Assembly (NCBI RefSeq): GCF_014654365.1
Contig: NZ_BNAY01000001.1
Coordinates: 1-64,000 of the forward strand
Reading direction: 5' to 3'
Length of the DNA: 64,000 bases
From: Amycolatopsis oliviviridis
GTDB taxonomy: Bacteria > Actinomycetota > Actinomycetes > Mycobacteriales > Pseudonocardiaceae
The notes beneath the pieces were generated by a model. The model was not told the origin of the DNA. It was given only the letters and a program-made list of their open reading frames with translations, and did not search any database. Shown one piece after another: positions 30,401 to 42,617 of this stretch (position 1 is the stretch's first letter; every line of letters starts with the position of its first letter). The position numbers and the translations under genes are program-made.

Positions 30401-32633
30401 CGTGGTCGGCCCGGAAAGCGAGACCAGGCGGATCGAGGTCCGCTCCCGGAGGTCGGACCTCGACGGCTGGACCCGGCACGCCACCGGTGTGCTCGGCCGG
30501 GGCGGATCGGACCGCCCGGCGTCCGAGCCCTGGCCGCCGCCCGGAGCGGACAGGCTGCCGGTCGACGCCGCGCCCGCCGGCGTGCGCGCGCTGTGGCAGC
30601 GCGGGGACGAGTTGTTCGCCGAGGTGTCCCTGGCGGGCGAGGAACGGGCGGCCGCGGAGCGGTTCGGCCTGCATCCCGCCCTGCTCGACGCCGCCCTGGG
30701 GGCGATGGCCGTGGTCAACGGCCACGAGGACCGGCGCCCCTTCGAATGGAACGGTTTCACCCTGCACGCCACGGGCGCGTCGACGCTGCGCCTGCGGCTG
30801 AGCCCGGCGGGAGTGGACAAACTGGCCATCGTCGCCACTGATGTCACCGGTGCGCCGGTCGCCACGGTCGACTCGCTGGTGTCCCGGCCGGTCTCGACCG
30901 GCGGGACGGTCGAGACGAACACGCTGTTCGCCCTCGAATGGACCGAACTCGCCGACCCGGACTCGATCGCGCCCCTTCCGGCGGAGATCACCCTCGCCTC
31001 CTGCGACCAGCCACCCGGCGACCTCGGCCTGGTGACGCACCAGGTGGCCCGGCAGGCGTTGGGGCTGCTTCAGGACTGGCTCGCCGCGGACCGCCCGGGA
31101 ACGCTCGCCGTCGTCACCCGAGGCGCCGTGATGGACGCGCCCGCCCCCGCCGCGGCGACGGTGTGGGGTCTGGTCCGCTCCGCCCAGCGGGAACACCCCG
31201 GGCGGTTCGTGCTGGTCGACACCGACGGCCACGAGGACTCGCTCCGGATGCTGCCCACCGCGGCCGCGCTGGGCGAACCCGAGATCGCGCTGCGGGCAGG
31301 CGCGGTGTTCCGGCCCAGGCTGGTCAACGCCGAGCCGTCCGCCGAGGCGGCCCCGTCGATCACCGGCACGGTGCTGGTGACCGGCTCCGCCGAAGGCCTC
31401 GGCGGGCTCGTCGCCCGCCACCTGGTCGCCGAGCACGGAGTGCGGCGCCTGGTGTTCACCAGCCGCCGGGGCGAGGACGCCGACGGCGCGGCCGCGTTGC
31501 GGCAGGAGCTCACCGGCTCGGGCGCGCACGTGACGGTCGCCACCTGCGACGTCGCGGACCGCGCCGCGCTGGCCGCGCTGCTCGACCGGACCGGACCGCT
31601 GAGTGCCGTGGTGCATACGGCGGCCGTGCTCGAGGACGGCATGCTCACCTCGCTCACCGCCGACGGCCTCGACCGGGTGCTGCGCGCCAAGGTCGACGCC
31701 GTGCTCAATTTCCATGAGCTGGCAGGCGATCTCGACGCCTTCATCGTCTTCTCCTCCGCTGCGGGCACCCTCGGCGGACCGGGCATGGGCAGCTACGCGG
31801 CGGCCAATGCCTTCCTCGACGCGTTCATGCGCCACCGCCGCGCCGCCGGACTGCCCGGCCAGTCCCTGGCGTGGGGGCTGTGGGAGCGGACCGGCGGGAT
31901 GGCGGGCAGGCTCGGCGCGGCCGACCTCGCCCGGATGGGCCGCGACGGTGTCGCGGCGATGTCCGAGGCCGAAGGGCTCGCGCTCTTCGACGCGGCTCGC
32001 CGGTCGGGCGCGGACGTGGTGCTGCCGATGCGGCTGGACACCGCGGTGCTGCGCGAGCGGACGGACGAACTGCCCCTGCTGCTGCGCGGGCTGGCCCCGC
32101 GCCGGACGCGGCGGGCGGAAGCGGCCGGAGCGGACGACCCCGGGTTCGCCCGGCGGCTGGCCGGGATGACCGGACCGGAACAGGAAAGCCTGCTGCTCGA
32201 CCTGGTCCGGCGGCACGCCTCGGCAGTGCTCGGGCACGCGAATCCCCGCGCGATCGCCGCGGACCAGGCGTTCAAGGAGCTGGGATTCGATTCGCTCACC
32301 GGCATCGACCTGCGCAACCGGCTCGCAGCCGCGACCGGGGTGCGGCTGACGGCGACGCTGGTCTTCGACCATCCCACGCCACGGGCGCTGGCCGAGCAGC
32401 TCCGCGCGGAACTGGTCGCCGACGAACCCGCCCGGCTGACCGAGCTGCTCGACCAGCTCGAAAGCGCGCTCGCGGCCGTCGAGCTGAGCGCCGCCGAGCG
32501 GGACGACGTCGCCGCCAGGTTGCGTGGCGCCGCGTCGGCCTTCGCCGGGGCTTCCCCGGAGGCGGGCCGGATCGAAGAGGCCACCGACGACGAGTTGTTC
32601 GATCTCATCGACCGGAAGTTGGGCGCGCTGTGA
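27480..32633 (+). CDS. Type I modular PKS: extension module 4 (KS-AT-DH*-KR-ACP)
   Basis: 1717 residues; the ATG overlaps the previous stop by one base (TGATG). An N-terminal coiled-coil docking segment ([19 protein letters not shown]) precedes the KS (Cys205). The AT has Ser641 and YASH at 738, predicting methylmalonyl-CoA. The DH-like region (about 893-1140) keeps His924 and Asp1070. It lacks the usual HPLL lead-in and the whole GYxYGPxF segment, and has DAALGA where DAALHA is usual, so it is probably inactive. The KR has LED (1384-1386) in place of LDD and an altered nucleotide loop TGSAEGLG (1301-1308), but keeps Tyr1439. ACP Ser1605. Expected output is a beta-hydroxy intermediate that keeps the oxygen at this position. 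Confidence 0.96.
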   Translation: MEDPKLLDYLRRVTAELQSAKERLRAAEAADHEPIAIIGMSCRFPGGVRSPEDLWRLLADEVDAVGDFPADRGWDTASLHHPDPDRRGTSYVREGGFLDDVAGFDAAFFEISPREALAMDPQQRLLLTAGWEAIERAGIDPRSLRGSRTGVFAGTNGQDYPALLDGVAQDVEGYAGTGNAASVFSGRVAYSLGLEGPALSVDTACSSSLVALHLGCQSLRQRECSLALTGGATVMATPGTFVEFSRQRGLAEDGRCKAFADAADGTGWGEGVGVLVLERLSDARRNGHRVLAVVRGSAVNQDGASNGLTAPNGPSQRRVIGAALANAGLSAAEVDAVEAHGTGTTLGDPIEAQALLATYGQGREMPLWLGSIKSNLGHTQAAAGVAGVMKMVLAMRNGLLPKTLHVDEPSSHVDWSAGKVSLLTEARAWPEVDRPRRAGVSSFGVSGTNAHVILEQVPTEEDAKSTVDSFAPLVLSAKSEAALRDAARQLVPALGAGVADVGLSLVSTRSEWDHRAVLVTDGPSVTEGLTALASGQETPGVVRGLAGKRGKVAFVFPGQGSQWTGMGLALYESSPVFAARLDECAQALSSFVDWSLLDVLGDEVALARVDVVQPVLWAVMVSLAAVWESYGVLPDAVVGHSQGEIAAACVSGALSLLDGARVVALRSKAITALAGKGGMVSVALPVDQVRERLGSALSIAAVNGSGATVVSGDVAALDEFMAVCERDEVRAKRIPVDYASHSVQVEQIRDELLELLGAVRPAEGRVPLFSTVTGELVDGAGLDAEYWYRNLRQTVEFEHAVKSLSEQDFGVFVEASAHPVLTMAIQQTAEDAVAVGTLRRDEGDLDRVLLSLGEAYVHGAGVDWARAFPGAHRVDLPTYPFQSERFWPTGSGGDVDGLDVLAELPDGGVVLACHLGVQAWYAEHVLGGSVVLPGTAFLELAVRAGDAAGCDRVDELTLETPLVLPEYGAVELQVVVGPESETRRIEVRSRRSDLDGWTRHATGVLGRGGSDRPASEPWPPPGADRLPVDAAPAGVRALWQRGDELFAEVSLAGEERAAAERFGLHPALLDAALGAMAVVNGHEDRRPFEWNGFTLHATGASTLRLRLSPAGVDKLAIVATDVTGAPVATVDSLVSRPVSTGGTVETNTLFALEWTELADPDSIAPLPAEITLASCDQPPGDLGLVTHQVARQALGLLQDWLAADRPGTLAVVTRGAVMDAPAPAAATVWGLVRSAQREHPGRFVLVDTDGHEDSLRMLPTAAALGEPEIALRAGAVFRPRLVNAEPSAEAAPSITGTVLVTGSAEGLGGLVARHLVAEHGVRRLVFTSRRGEDADGAAALRQELTGSGAHVTVATCDVADRAALAALLDRTGPLSAVVHTAAVLEDGMLTSLTADGLDRVLRAKVDAVLNFHELAGDLDAFIVFSSAAGTLGGPGMGSYAAANAFLDAFMRHRRAAGLPGQSLAWGLWERTGGMAGRLGAADLARMGRDGVAAMSEAEGLALFDAARRSGADVVLPMRLDTAVLRERTDELPLLLRGLAPRRTRRAEAAGADDPGFARRLAGMTGPEQESLLLDLVRRHASAVLGHANPRAIAADQAFKELGFDSLTGIDLRNRLAAATGVRLTATLVFDHPTPRALAEQLRAELVADEPARLTELLDQLESALAAVELSAAERDDVAARLRGAASAFAGASPEAGRIEEATDDELFDLIDRKLGAL
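28310..30100 (+). repeat. KS 3' half plus methylmalonyl-AT repeat, copy in module 4
   Basis: Here the near-identity extends upstream of the AT into the C-terminal half of the KS and the KS-AT linker, matching about 33450-35260 (module 5) and, from about 38320, module 6. The tract of about 1.7 kb shared by modules 4 and 5 is the longest internal repeat I can see in the cluster. Edges are approximate. Confidence 0.7.
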
Positions 32634-35600
32634 CGGCGAACGAAAGCAGGCTGCGGGACTACCTCAAGCGGGTCACGACCGAGCTGGACGACGCGCACGA
32701 CCGGATCCGCGCCCAGGAGCGGCGAGACAAGGAACCGATCGCGATCATCGGGATGAGCTGCCGGTTCCCCGGCGGGGTGCGCTCTCCCGAGGACCTGTGG
32801 GAGCTGCTGGCGCAGGGCCGCGACGTGGTGTCCGGCTTCCCGGACAACCGGGGCTGGGACCTGGCGTCGCTGTACGACCCGGATCCGGACAAGCCCGGCA
32901 AATGCTCTGTCCAGGACGGCGGTTTCCTGTACGACGCCGACCAGTTCGACCCCGGGTTCTTCGGGATCAGCCCGCGCGAGGCACTCGCCATGGACCCGCA
33001 GCACCGGTTGCTGCTGGAGACGACCTGGGAGGCGTTCGAACGTGCCGGCGTCGCCCCCGCCGCGCTGCGCGGCAGCCGGACCGGTGTCTACGTCGGCGGC
33101 AACGGGACCGACTACTCCGACGTCCTGCAGGAGACACCGGACGGTGTCGCCGGGTATCTCGGCATCGGCAGCGCCGCCTCGGTCGCGTCCGGCAGGCTCG
33201 CGTACACCTTCGGGCTGGAAGGCCCGGCCCTCACGATCGACACCGCGTGCTCGGCTTCCCTGGTCGCGCTGCACCTCGCGTGCCAGGGCCTGCGCCACGG
33301 GGACTGCACCCTGGCACTGGCGGCCGGGGTGACGGTCATGTCCACACCGGGATTCCTCGTCGAGTTCAGCCGCCAGCGCGGGCTGGCCGGAGACGGACGC
33401 TGCAAGGCGTTCGCGGACGCCGCCGACGGCACCGGCCTGGCCGAAGGCGCGGGCGTGCTGGTGCTGGAGCGCTTGTCGGACGCGCGCCGGAACGGGCATC
33501 CGGTGTTGGCGGTGGTGCGTGGTTCGGCGGTGAATCAGGACGGTGCGTCGAACGGTCTGACAGCGCCGAACGGTCCGTCTCAGCGTCGGGTGATCAGTGC
33601 GGCGCTGGCCAACGCCGGTCTCGCGCCGGCCGAGGTCGACGCCGTGGAAGCGCATGGCACGGGCACCACGCTGGGCGATCCGATCGAGGCACAGGCGTTG
33701 CTCGCGACGTATGGCCAAGGTCGTGAGAAGCCTTTGTGGCTGGGGTCGATCAAGTCGAATCTTGGTCATACACAGGCCGCGGCCGGCATCGCCGGGGTGA
33801 TGAAGATGGTGCTGGCGATGCGGAATGGCTTGCTGCCGAAGACTTTGCACATCGACGAGCCTTCGTCGCATGTGGACTGGTCGGCCGGGAAGGTGTCACT
33901 GCTGACCGAGGCTCAGGCCTGGCCGGAGTCGGATCGTCCGCGTCGTGCCGGTGTGTCCTCGTTCGGGGTCAGCGGTACCAACGCCCACGTGATCCTGGAA
34001 CAGGTTCCCGCGGAGACTATTGAATCGTCTACTGTGGACTCTGTAGTTCCGTTGGTGTTCTCGGCCAAGAGTGAAGCGGCGCTCCGGGAGACGGCGCGGC
34101 AGCTCGTCCCCACGCTCGACGCCGGTGTGGCGGACGTCGGTTTCTCGCTGGCCGCCGCTCGTTCGGCGTGGGAGTATCGCGCGGCGCTGGTGGCGGCCGA
34201 CCGTGAGGCCTATGCCGCCGGTCTCACCGCTCTCGCCTCCGGTCAGGAGATCGCCGGACTGGTCCAGGGCGTGGCGTCCGATCCGGGCAAGGTCGCTTTC
34301 GTCTTTCCCGGTCAGGGTTCGCAGTGGGCCGGGATGGGGCTCCGGTTGTATGAGTCGTCTCCGGTGTTCGCGGCTCGGCTCGACGAGTGTGCGCAAGCGC
34401 TTTCGTCCTTTGTGGACTGGTCGCTGGTGGAGGTTCTCGGCGACGAGGTCGCACTGGCGCGGGTTGATGTGGTGCAGCCGGTGTTGTGGGCGGTGATGGT
34501 GTCGCTCGCGGCGGTGTGGGAATCGTATGGAGTTGTTCCCGAAGCGGTTGTGGGTCATTCGCAAGGTGAGATCGCGGCGGCGTGTGTGAGCGGCGCGTTG
34601 TCTCTGGCTGACGGTGCTCGGGTGGTCGCGTTGCGGAGCAAGGCGATCACGGCGCTGGCGGGCAAGGGTGGGATGGTTTCTGTTGCCTTGCCTGTCGATC
34701 AGGTGCGCGAGCGACTCGGGTCAGCGCTCTCGATCGCCGCGGTGAACGGTGCCTCGGCGACGGTCGTATCGGGAGATCCCGCGGCGCTGGAGGAGCTGGT
34801 GGCTGCGTGTGAGCGCGACGGGGTTCGGGCGAAGCGGATTCCGGTGGACTATGCGTCACATTCGGTGCAGGTGGAGGAGATCCGGGACGAGTTGCTGGAG
34901 GTGTTGAGCGCGGTTCGTCCGGTGGCGGGCAGGGTTCCCTTGTTCTCCACAGTTACGGGTGAGTTGGTCGATGGTGCGGGTCTGGATGCCGAGTACTGGT
35001 ATCGGAATCTGCGGCAGACGGTGGAGTTCGAGCACGCGGTCCGATCCATGTCCGAGCAGGGTTTCGGGGTGTTCGTGGAAACGAGCGCCCATCCGGTGCT
35101 GACCATGGCCATTCAGCAGACCGCCGAAGACGCCGTGGCCGTTGGAACTCTCCGGCGGGATGAAGGCGATCTGGATCGGGTGCTCCTGTCGCTCGGCGAG
35201 GCCTACGTCCAGGGTGTCGACGTCGACTGGGCACCGGCTTTCGCGGGCGCGCACCGCGTCGACCTGCCCGCGTATCCCTTCCAGCGACAGCGGTTCTGGC
35301 TGCCGCGGACGACCGTCGGCAAGACCGCGGACCCGCTCGACGACATCCGGTACCGGGTGACCTGGAAGACGATCGCCGACCTCCCCGAGCCGTCGTTGAC
35401 GGGGGAGTGGCTGGTCGCCGTTCCCGAGGGCGCCGGCTGCGACCTCGTGGACCCGGTCGTCCGGAGTCTCGAAGCCCACGGCGCGCGGACCCGGGTGCTG
35501 CCCGTCGGCTCCGGCCGGACCGCCCTCGCGGACCGGCTCCGCGGACTCGGCGCGCCCGGTGGCGTGGTGAGCCTGCTGGCACTCGACGAACGGCCGGACA

Positions 35601-37288
35601 CCGGCACCCCGGCGCTGGCCGACGGCCTCGCCAGGACCGTCCAGCTGGTCCAGGCACTCGGCGACGCCGCGCACGAGGCCCCGCTGTGGATCCTCACCCG
35701 CGGCGCCGTGACCACCGGGCCTCGGGACCGGCTGACCAACCCGGTCCAGGCCCAGACTTGGGGCGTCGGGCGCGTCGTCGGACTCGAACACGCGAGCCGC
35801 TGGGGCGGCCTGATCGACCTGCCCGCCGACTTCGACGCGCCGGCCGCCGACCGCCTGTGCTCGGTGCTGGCGGGCGCGGGCACCGAAGATCAGCTCGCGA
35901 TCAGGCAGAGCGGGGTCCTCGTCCGCCGCTTGGTCAGGGCGAGCCGGACGGGCAAACCATCGCGGACCTGGCAGCCGCGGGACACCGTCCTGCTCACCGG
36001 CGGGACCGGCGTCCTGGGCACGCATATCGTGCGGTGGCTCGCCGGGAACGGCGCCACCCGCATCGTGCTGCCGTCCAGGCGCGGACCGGCCGCGCCCGGC
36101 ATGTCCGAGCTGACCGCGGAACTGGCCGAGCGGGGTGTCGAGCTGATCCCGGCCGCCTGCGACGTGGCCGACCGGGCGGCGCTGGAGGACCTCGTGTCGC
36201 GGGTACGGAGCAGCGGCCCGCCGATTCGCGGCGTCATCCACGCCGCGGCCCAGATCGGCCTCGGTTCGCTCGCCGAGACGACCCTCGCGGATTTCGCCGA
36301 CGTCGTCGCCGCGAAGGCGGACGGTGCCGGGCATCTCGACGAGCTCTTCCGTGACGACGACCTCGACGCGTTCGTGCTGTTCTCCTCCATCGCCGGAGTG
36401 TGGGGAAGCGGCGACCACGGCGCCTACGCCGCGGCCAACGCCTTCCTCGACGCGCTCGCGGCGCGGCGCCGGGCGGACGGGCGGACCGCGACCTCGATCG
36501 CCTGGGGCGTCTGGGCCGCGGCGAACCCGTGGGACACCGACCGTGCCATCGAAGGCATCGACAACGACCAGCTGCGCCGACGCGGCTTGCCGCTGATGGA
36601 TCCGGAGCTCGCCTTCACCGCGCTCCAGCACGCGCTCGACCACGACGAGACCACCGTGACCGTCGCGCACGTGGACTGGGCGAAGTTCGTCCCGGTCTTC
36701 ACCTCGACCAGGGAACGGCCACTGTTCGACGACCTGCCCGACGCGCGCGGCGCCGTCCAGGCCGACACCGTGCCCGAGACGGCCGGGTCCGACCTCGTGC
36801 GCCGGGTGGCCGCCTCGGCCGACGGCGAACGCGTCGTCCTCGACCTCGTCCGCGCCCAGGTGACGGTCGTGCTCGGACACGACGCGCCCGACGCCGTCGC
36901 TCCCGGCCGCCCGTTCAAGGAGATGGGGTTCGACTCGCTGACCGCGGTCGAACTGCGCAACAAACTGGCCGCGGCGACCGGGATCCGGCTGCCCGCGACG
37001 ATGGTCTTCGACCACCCGAGCCCGGCGGCGCTGGCCCGCCATGTCCACGAGCGGCTCGTCCCGCGCACCACTCCCGTACTCGACGAGCTCGACCGGATCG
37101 AGGCGGCGCTGTTCGGCGCGGAGACCGGGGACGAGACGGGCGCCACGATCGTCGCCCGGCTGCGGTCGATGGTGTGGAAGTGGAACGACCTCGCCGGTAC
37201 GGCGGACCCGACGGCCGACGACGGCCTCGACGTCGCCACCGACGACGAGATATTCGACCTGATCGACGCCGAGTTCGGCAGTGCCTGA
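32630..37288 (+). CDS. Type I modular PKS: extension module 5 (KS-AT-KR-ACP)
   Basis: 1552 residues from a GTG that overlaps the previous stop by four bases (GTGA). After an N-terminal docking helix ([19 protein letters not shown]) come KS Cys207 (TACSAS), AT Ser644 with YASH at 741 (methylmalonyl), KR and ACP Ser1436. The KR is the only one in the assembly line without the LDD motif. It has Trp1258 and His1263 five residues later, before Tyr1266, the A2-type fingerprint in the Keatinge-Clay scheme, so this hydroxyl should have the opposite configuration to those from modules 1 and 3. The gap to the next PKS gene is 16 bp. Confidence 0.96.
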   Translation: MTANESRLRDYLKRVTTELDDAHDRIRAQERRDKEPIAIIGMSCRFPGGVRSPEDLWELLAQGRDVVSGFPDNRGWDLASLYDPDPDKPGKCSVQDGGFLYDADQFDPGFFGISPREALAMDPQHRLLLETTWEAFERAGVAPAALRGSRTGVYVGGNGTDYSDVLQETPDGVAGYLGIGSAASVASGRLAYTFGLEGPALTIDTACSASLVALHLACQGLRHGDCTLALAAGVTVMSTPGFLVEFSRQRGLAGDGRCKAFADAADGTGLAEGAGVLVLERLSDARRNGHPVLAVVRGSAVNQDGASNGLTAPNGPSQRRVISAALANAGLAPAEVDAVEAHGTGTTLGDPIEAQALLATYGQGREKPLWLGSIKSNLGHTQAAAGIAGVMKMVLAMRNGLLPKTLHIDEPSSHVDWSAGKVSLLTEAQAWPESDRPRRAGVSSFGVSGTNAHVILEQVPAETIESSTVDSVVPLVFSAKSEAALRETARQLVPTLDAGVADVGFSLAAARSAWEYRAALVAADREAYAAGLTALASGQEIAGLVQGVASDPGKVAFVFPGQGSQWAGMGLRLYESSPVFAARLDECAQALSSFVDWSLVEVLGDEVALARVDVVQPVLWAVMVSLAAVWESYGVVPEAVVGHSQGEIAAACVSGALSLADGARVVALRSKAITALAGKGGMVSVALPVDQVRERLGSALSIAAVNGASATVVSGDPAALEELVAACERDGVRAKRIPVDYASHSVQVEEIRDELLEVLSAVRPVAGRVPLFSTVTGELVDGAGLDAEYWYRNLRQTVEFEHAVRSMSEQGFGVFVETSAHPVLTMAIQQTAEDAVAVGTLRRDEGDLDRVLLSLGEAYVQGVDVDWAPAFAGAHRVDLPAYPFQRQRFWLPRTTVGKTADPLDDIRYRVTWKTIADLPEPSLTGEWLVAVPEGAGCDLVDPVVRSLEAHGARTRVLPVGSGRTALADRLRGLGAPGGVVSLLALDERPDTGTPALADGLARTVQLVQALGDAAHEAPLWILTRGAVTTGPRDRLTNPVQAQTWGVGRVVGLEHASRWGGLIDLPADFDAPAADRLCSVLAGAGTEDQLAIRQSGVLVRRLVRASRTGKPSRTWQPRDTVLLTGGTGVLGTHIVRWLAGNGATRIVLPSRRGPAAPGMSELTAELAERGVELIPAACDVADRAALEDLVSRVRSSGPPIRGVIHAAAQIGLGSLAETTLADFADVVAAKADGAGHLDELFRDDDLDAFVLFSSIAGVWGSGDHGAYAAANAFLDALAARRRADGRTATSIAWGVWAAANPWDTDRAIEGIDNDQLRRRGLPLMDPELAFTALQHALDHDETTVTVAHVDWAKFVPVFTSTRERPLFDDLPDARGAVQADTVPETAGSDLVRRVAASADGERVVLDLVRAQVTVVLGHDAPDAVAPGRPFKEMGFDSLTAVELRNKLAAATGIRLPATMVFDHPSPAALARHVHERLVPRTTPVLDELDRIEAALFGAETGDETGATIVARLRSMVWKWNDLAGTADPTADDGLDVATDDEIFDLIDAEFGSA

Positions 37289-37304
37289 CAGGGGATCCGC
37301 GTAA

Positions 37305-40300
37305 ATGGCTGAGGAACAGAAACTCCGGGACTACCTCAAGCGGGTGACCGCGGAGCTGCGGCAGACCCGCCGCAGGCTGGCCGAGGTGCAGGACCGGGCA
37401 CCCGACCCGGTCGCGGTGGTCGCCATGGGCTGCCGCTTCCCCGGCGGGGTGCGCTCGCCGGAGGAACTCTGGCAACTGCTGGTGGCCGAGGCCGATCTGA
37501 TCTCCGGGTTCCCGGAGGACCGGGGCTGGGACACCGACGCGCTCTACGACCCGGACCCCGACACACCGGGCCGGACCTACGTGCGCGAGGGCGGTTTCCT
37601 GTCCGATGTGGACGACTTCGACGCGGGATTCTTCGGGATCTCCCCGCGGGAAGCGGCTGCCACCGACCCGCAGCAGCGGTTGCTGCTGGAGACCGCGTGG
37701 GAAACCCTCGAACGCGCGGGCATCGACCCGCTGTCGCTCAAGGGAAGCCGCACCGGGGTCTACGTCGGCTGCCACTACCAGGACCACGGTGTGCTGCTGA
37801 AGCAGGCGCCGGACAGCTACGAGGGCTACGTGGTCACCGCGAGCAATCCCAGCGTGGTGTCCGGCCGGATCGCTTACACGCTGGGCCTCGAAGGCCCGGC
37901 GGTCACCATCGACACGGCGTGCTCGTCGTCGCTGACCGCGCTGCACCTCGCGGTCCAGGCGGTGCGCGACGGCGAATGCGAGCGCGCGCTGGCGGGCGGG
38001 GTCGCGGTGATGGCCACCCCGGCTTCGTTCACCGGGTTCAGCAGGCAGCGCGGACTCGCCCACGACGGGCGCTGCAAGGCGTTCGCCGACGCCGCCGACG
38101 GGATGGGCCTGGCCGAGGGCGTCGGCCTCGTGCTCGTCGAACGGCTGTCGGAAGCGCGTCGCCTAGGGCATCCGGTCCTGGCGGTCGTCCGTGGTTCGGC
38201 GATCAACCAGGACGGCGCTTCGAACGGGCTGACCGCGCCGAACGGCACCTCCCAGCAGGACGTCATCCGGCAGGCGCTCGTCAGCGCCCGGCTCTCGGCC
38301 GACCAGGTCGACGCCGTGGAAGCGCACGGTACGGGCACCACACTGGGCGATCCGATCGAGGCGCAGGCGTTGCTCGCGACGTACGGGCAGGGCCGTGAGA
38401 AGCCGTTGTGGCTGGGGTCGATCAAATCCAATATCGGCCACGCGCAGACCGCCTCCGGCATCGCCGGGGTGATCAAGATGGTGCTGGCCATGCGGAACGG
38501 CCTGCTGCCGAAGACCTTGCACATCGACGAGCCCTCGTCTCATGTGGACTGGACGGCGGGCAAGGTGTCGTTGCTGACCGAGGCTCAGGCTTGGCCTGAG
38601 GTGGACCGTCCGCGTCGCGCCGGTGTGTCCTCGTTCGGCGTGAGCGGCACCAATGCCCATGTGATCCTTGAGCACGTTCCGGCGGAGGACCCTGCTCCGT
38701 CTACTGTGGACTCCGCTATGCCGCTGGTGTTCTCGGCCAAGACCGAGCCCGCGCTGCGCGAAGTGGCCGGGCAGCTCGCTTCTCTTGTGGACACTGGGCT
38801 GCCCGACGTGGGCTTCTCGCTCGCCGCCACCCGCTCCGGCTTCGATCATCGTGCCGTTCTGGTGGCCCATGACGAGAGCGCGGCCGAGAAGGGGCTCCGG
38901 GCACTGGCCGGCGGCGAGGAGGTCGCCGGTCTGGTGCGGGGTGTGGCGGCGGATCCGGGTCGGGTCGTGTTCGTGTTCCCTGGTCAGGGTTCGCAGTGGG
39001 CTGGGATGGGCTTGGCGTTGTACGAGTCGTCCCCGGTGTTCGCGGCTCGGCTTGACGAGTGTGCGCAAGCGCTTTCGTCCTTTGTGGACTGGTCGCTGGT
39101 GGATGTTTTGGGCGATGAGGCTGCGTTGGCGCGGGTTGATGTGGTGCAGCCGGTGTTGTGGGCGGTGATGGTGTCGCTCGCGGCGGTGTGGGAATCCTAT
39201 GGTGTGCGGCCTGATGCGGTCGTCGGGCATTCGCAGGGTGAGATCGCCGCCGCGTGTGTGAGCGGCGCGCTGTCTCTGGCCGATGGTGCGCGGGTGGTCG
39301 CGTTGCGGAGTAAGGCGATCACAGCCTTGGCGGGCAAGGGCGGGATGGTTTCCGTCGCACTGCCTGTCGATCAGGTGCGTGTTCGTTTGGTCGAGGGATT
39401 GTCTGTCGCTGCCGTGAACGGGTCCGCGGCGACGGTGGTGTCGGGTGATCCTGGCGCGTTGGACGAACTGATGGCTGCGTGTGAACGCGACGGGGTTCGG
39501 GCGAAGCGGATTCCGGTGGACTATGCGTCGCATTCGGTTCAGGTGGAGCGGATCCGGGACGAATTGTTGGAAGTTCTCGGCGCGGTCCGTCCGGTGGCGG
39601 GCAGGGTTCCCTTGTTCTCCACGGTTACCGGTGAGCTGGTCGACGGTGCGGGTCTGGATGCCGAGTACTGGTACCGGAATCTGCGGCAGACGGTGGAGTT
39701 CGAGCACGCGGTCCGATCCATGTCCGAGCAGGGTTTCGGGGTGTTCGTGGAAACGAGCGCCCATCCGGTGCTGACCATGGCGATCCAGCAGACCGCCGAA
39801 GACGCTGTCGCGGTCGGAACTCTCCGCCGCGACGAAGGCGATCTGGACCGGGTGCTCCTGTCGCTCGGCGAGGCCTACGTCCAGGGTGTCGACGTCGACT
39901 GGGCACCGGCCTTCCCGGGCGCGCACCGCGTCGACCTGCCCACCTACCCGTTCCAACGGCAGCGCCACCGGCTCCCGCTGTCGGGATCGACGGGCGCGGA
40001 TCTCGCGTCGGCCGGGTTGCGCCCGGCGGACCACCCGCTCCTGGGCGCGGCCGTCGAGACGCCGGAAGGCGCACTGCTCCTCACCGGCCGGATCTCCCTG
40101 CGCGACCACGGCTGGCTGGCCGACCACCGGGTCTTCGACTCGGTTCTGTTGCCCGGCACCGGGTTCGTCGAGCTCGCCGTGCGCGCGGCCGACCTCGCCG
40201 GCTGCGGTCAGGTCGACGAACTGGTGCTGGAGACCCCGCTGGTGCTCCCGGAACGCGACGGGGTCCAGGTCCAGGTGATGGCCGAACCCGAGGGCGACGA

Positions 40301-42617
40301 CGGCGCCCGGGCGTTCCGGGTGCACTCCCGGACCGGCGACACGGGCGAATGGGTCCGCAACGCCACCGGCGTGATGAGCCCCGACCCCGGCGAACCCGGC
40401 TTCGACACGGCCGCGGCCTGGCCACCGCCGGGCGCGGAACCCGTTGCGGTAGAAGGCTTCTATACCGCTTTCGCCGAGCGGGGCTACGGCCACGGACCCG
40501 CGTTCCAGGGCCTGCGCGCCGCGTGGCGCCATGGCGACGAGGTGTTCGCCGAGGTCCGCCTGCCCGAGGAACACACGGGACAGGCCGGGCACTACGGCCT
40601 GCATCCGGCACTGCTCGACGCGGCGTCGCACGCGGTCGCGCTCACCGCGTCCCGGCAGGGTCAGGCGCATCTGCCGTTCTCGTGGCAGGGCGTCACCTTG
40701 CACGCCGGCGGGGCGGCCGCGGTCCGGGTGCGGGTCGCGGCGACCGGACCCGAGACCTACCGGGTGGCGCTGACCGACGAAAGCGGCGCTCCGGTGCTGA
40801 CCGTCGAGTCGCTGACGGTCCGCCCGGTGACGAAAGAACAACTGCACACCGGCCACGACTCGCTGTTCCACGTCGCCTGGAAACCGATCCGGCCGGGCAC
40901 CGCGCCCCACGATCAGGCGGTCGGCGTGCTCCGCGACGACCTCGGGCTCGCCGCCGCACTCGGCCCACGCGTCGAGCGCTACGGCTCACCGGCGGAGCTG
41001 ACCGCGTCCCCGCCCGCCATCGTGCTCGCCACGCTGGCGGGCGGGACCGGGGACCTGCCCGCCGAGGCCCGCGCGGTGACCGGCCGGGCGCTGGAACTGG
41101 TCCAGCACTGGCTGGCCGACGACCGCCTCGCCGAGAGCACGCTGGTGCTCTGCACCCGCGGCGGGGTCCTCGCCGGAACCGGCGACCCGGAGCAGGACGT
41201 GGCGGCGGCAGCGGTATGGGGCCTGGTCAGGTCCGCCCAGACCGAGCACCCCGGCCGGTTCGTCCTGCTCGACATCGACGAGCATCCGGCGTCCGCCCGG
41301 GCGTTCCCGGCCGCACTGGCGACGGGCGAGCCCCAGCTGGCGATCCGCGCGGGGGAGACGCACACCCCGCGCCTGGCCCGCGCGACCCCGTCCGGCCAGG
41401 ACACCCCCGTCGACCTCACCGGGACGGTGCTGGTCACCGGCGGGACCGGGACCCTGGGCAGGGTCGTCACCCGGCACCTCGTCGAGGCGCACGGCGTGCG
41501 GAGCCTCGTGCTGCTCAGCCGTCGCGGCGAGGCCGCCGAGGGGGCCGCGGAATGGGCCGAGGAACTCGAACGGCTCGGGGCGAAGACCCGGATCCGCGCG
41601 GGAGACGCCGGTGATCGCGCGGCGCTGGCGGAGGTGCTGTCCGGGCTGGAGGGGCGGCTGTCCGCGGTGGTGCACATCGCCGGTGTCCTGGACGACGGCG
41701 TCCTCACCGCCCAGTCCCCGGAGCGGGTGGACCGCGTGTTCACCCCGAAGGTCGACGCCGTGGTCAACCTGCACGAGCTCACCAAGGACGCCGGGCTCTC
41801 GGCGTTCGTGGTGTTCTCCTCGGCGGCCGGCACGTTCGGCAGCGTGGGGCAGGCGAACTACGCCGCCGCCAACGCTTTCCTCGACGCCTTCGCCTGCCAC
41901 CGCCGCGCACAGGGCCTCCCGGCCGTTTCCCTGGCGTGGGCACTGTGGTCGCAACGCAGCGCCATGACCGAGCACCTCGGCGAAACCGACGTCGCGCGGA
42001 TGACCAGGGGCGGCATGATCCCGCTGGCTTCGCGGGACGGGCTGACGTTGTTCGACGCGTCCTTGAACGCGGCCCACCCGGTGCTGGTGCCGGTGAAGTT
42101 CGACACCGCCAAGCTGCGCGCCCACCCGGACACCGTCCCGCCGCTGCTGCGCGACCTCGTCCGGGGACCGGTACGCCGGGCCGCGGCGGGCGTGCCCGTC
42201 GACGGCGGCCTCAAGCAGCGGCTCGCCGCGCTTCCCGCGGCAGAGCGGGAATGGGCACTTGTCGACCTGGTCCGCGGCCACGTCGCGAGCGTGCTCGGTC
42301 ACTCGTCGCCGCAGGAGATCGACTCCGGGCGCGCCTTCATGGACCTGGGCTTCGAGTCGCTCACCGCCGTCGAACTGCGCAACCGGCTCAGCGCGGTCAC
42401 CGGACTGCGCCTGCCTGCGACCGTCGTGTTCGACCACCCGACCTCGGCGGCCCTGGCCGGGTCGCTGCGGGACCGGCTGTTCCCGCCGGACGAACACCCC
42501 GGTGAGCCCGTCCCCGGCAGGCAAGACGACGCGGACCTCAAGGCCGCGGCGGAGATCGACGAGCTGGACGTCGCCGGTCTGGTCGACCTGGCACTGGAAG
42601 CGGGAGCGGACCGATGA
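37305..42617 (+). CDS. Type I modular PKS: extension module 6 (KS-AT-DH-KR-ACP)
   Basis: 1770 residues with an N-terminal docking coiled coil ([19 protein letters not shown]). KS Cys206; AT Ser643 with YASH at 740 (methylmalonyl). The DH keeps His941, Asp1105 and the [10 protein letters not shown] segment. The HxxxGxxxxP motif reads [10 protein letters not shown], with Asp at the Gly position, which need not abolish activity. B-type KR with LDD (1462-1464) and Tyr1519; ACP Ser1685 in LGFESL. No ER. The module should install the methyl-substituted double bond that becomes C4-C5 of the dienoyl group in a tirandamycin-type product. Confidence 0.96.
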   Translation: MAEEQKLRDYLKRVTAELRQTRRRLAEVQDRAPDPVAVVAMGCRFPGGVRSPEELWQLLVAEADLISGFPEDRGWDTDALYDPDPDTPGRTYVREGGFLSDVDDFDAGFFGISPREAAATDPQQRLLLETAWETLERAGIDPLSLKGSRTGVYVGCHYQDHGVLLKQAPDSYEGYVVTASNPSVVSGRIAYTLGLEGPAVTIDTACSSSLTALHLAVQAVRDGECERALAGGVAVMATPASFTGFSRQRGLAHDGRCKAFADAADGMGLAEGVGLVLVERLSEARRLGHPVLAVVRGSAINQDGASNGLTAPNGTSQQDVIRQALVSARLSADQVDAVEAHGTGTTLGDPIEAQALLATYGQGREKPLWLGSIKSNIGHAQTASGIAGVIKMVLAMRNGLLPKTLHIDEPSSHVDWTAGKVSLLTEAQAWPEVDRPRRAGVSSFGVSGTNAHVILEHVPAEDPAPSTVDSAMPLVFSAKTEPALREVAGQLASLVDTGLPDVGFSLAATRSGFDHRAVLVAHDESAAEKGLRALAGGEEVAGLVRGVAADPGRVVFVFPGQGSQWAGMGLALYESSPVFAARLDECAQALSSFVDWSLVDVLGDEAALARVDVVQPVLWAVMVSLAAVWESYGVRPDAVVGHSQGEIAAACVSGALSLADGARVVALRSKAITALAGKGGMVSVALPVDQVRVRLVEGLSVAAVNGSAATVVSGDPGALDELMAACERDGVRAKRIPVDYASHSVQVERIRDELLEVLGAVRPVAGRVPLFSTVTGELVDGAGLDAEYWYRNLRQTVEFEHAVRSMSEQGFGVFVETSAHPVLTMAIQQTAEDAVAVGTLRRDEGDLDRVLLSLGEAYVQGVDVDWAPAFPGAHRVDLPTYPFQRQRHRLPLSGSTGADLASAGLRPADHPLLGAAVETPEGALLLTGRISLRDHGWLADHRVFDSVLLPGTGFVELAVRAADLAGCGQVDELVLETPLVLPERDGVQVQVMAEPEGDDGARAFRVHSRTGDTGEWVRNATGVMSPDPGEPGFDTAAAWPPPGAEPVAVEGFYTAFAERGYGHGPAFQGLRAAWRHGDEVFAEVRLPEEHTGQAGHYGLHPALLDAASHAVALTASRQGQAHLPFSWQGVTLHAGGAAAVRVRVAATGPETYRVALTDESGAPVLTVESLTVRPVTKEQLHTGHDSLFHVAWKPIRPGTAPHDQAVGVLRDDLGLAAALGPRVERYGSPAELTASPPAIVLATLAGGTGDLPAEARAVTGRALELVQHWLADDRLAESTLVLCTRGGVLAGTGDPEQDVAAAAVWGLVRSAQTEHPGRFVLLDIDEHPASARAFPAALATGEPQLAIRAGETHTPRLARATPSGQDTPVDLTGTVLVTGGTGTLGRVVTRHLVEAHGVRSLVLLSRRGEAAEGAAEWAEELERLGAKTRIRAGDAGDRAALAEVLSGLEGRLSAVVHIAGVLDDGVLTAQSPERVDRVFTPKVDAVVNLHELTKDAGLSAFVVFSSAAGTFGSVGQANYAAANAFLDAFACHRRAQGLPAVSLAWALWSQRSAMTEHLGETDVARMTRGGMIPLASRDGLTLFDASLNAAHPVLVPVKFDTAKLRAHPDTVPPLLRDLVRGPVRRAAAGVPVDGGLKQRLAALPAAEREWALVDLVRGHVASVLGHSSPQEIDSGRAFMDLGFESLTAVELRNRLSAVTGLRLPATVVFDHPTSAALAGSLRDRLFPPDEHPGEPVPGRQDDADLKAAAEIDELDVAGLVDLALEAGADR

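Noticed and set aside
35300..36000. Enoylreductase domain in modules 4-8
   Set aside because: No ER nucleotide-binding signature lies between the DH or AT and the KR; the AT-KR stretches fit the structural part of the KR.
21570..39950. Repeated AT segments as insertion elements
   Set aside because: They are in-frame AT (and KS) domains with intact catalytic motifs and no transposase or terminal repeats.
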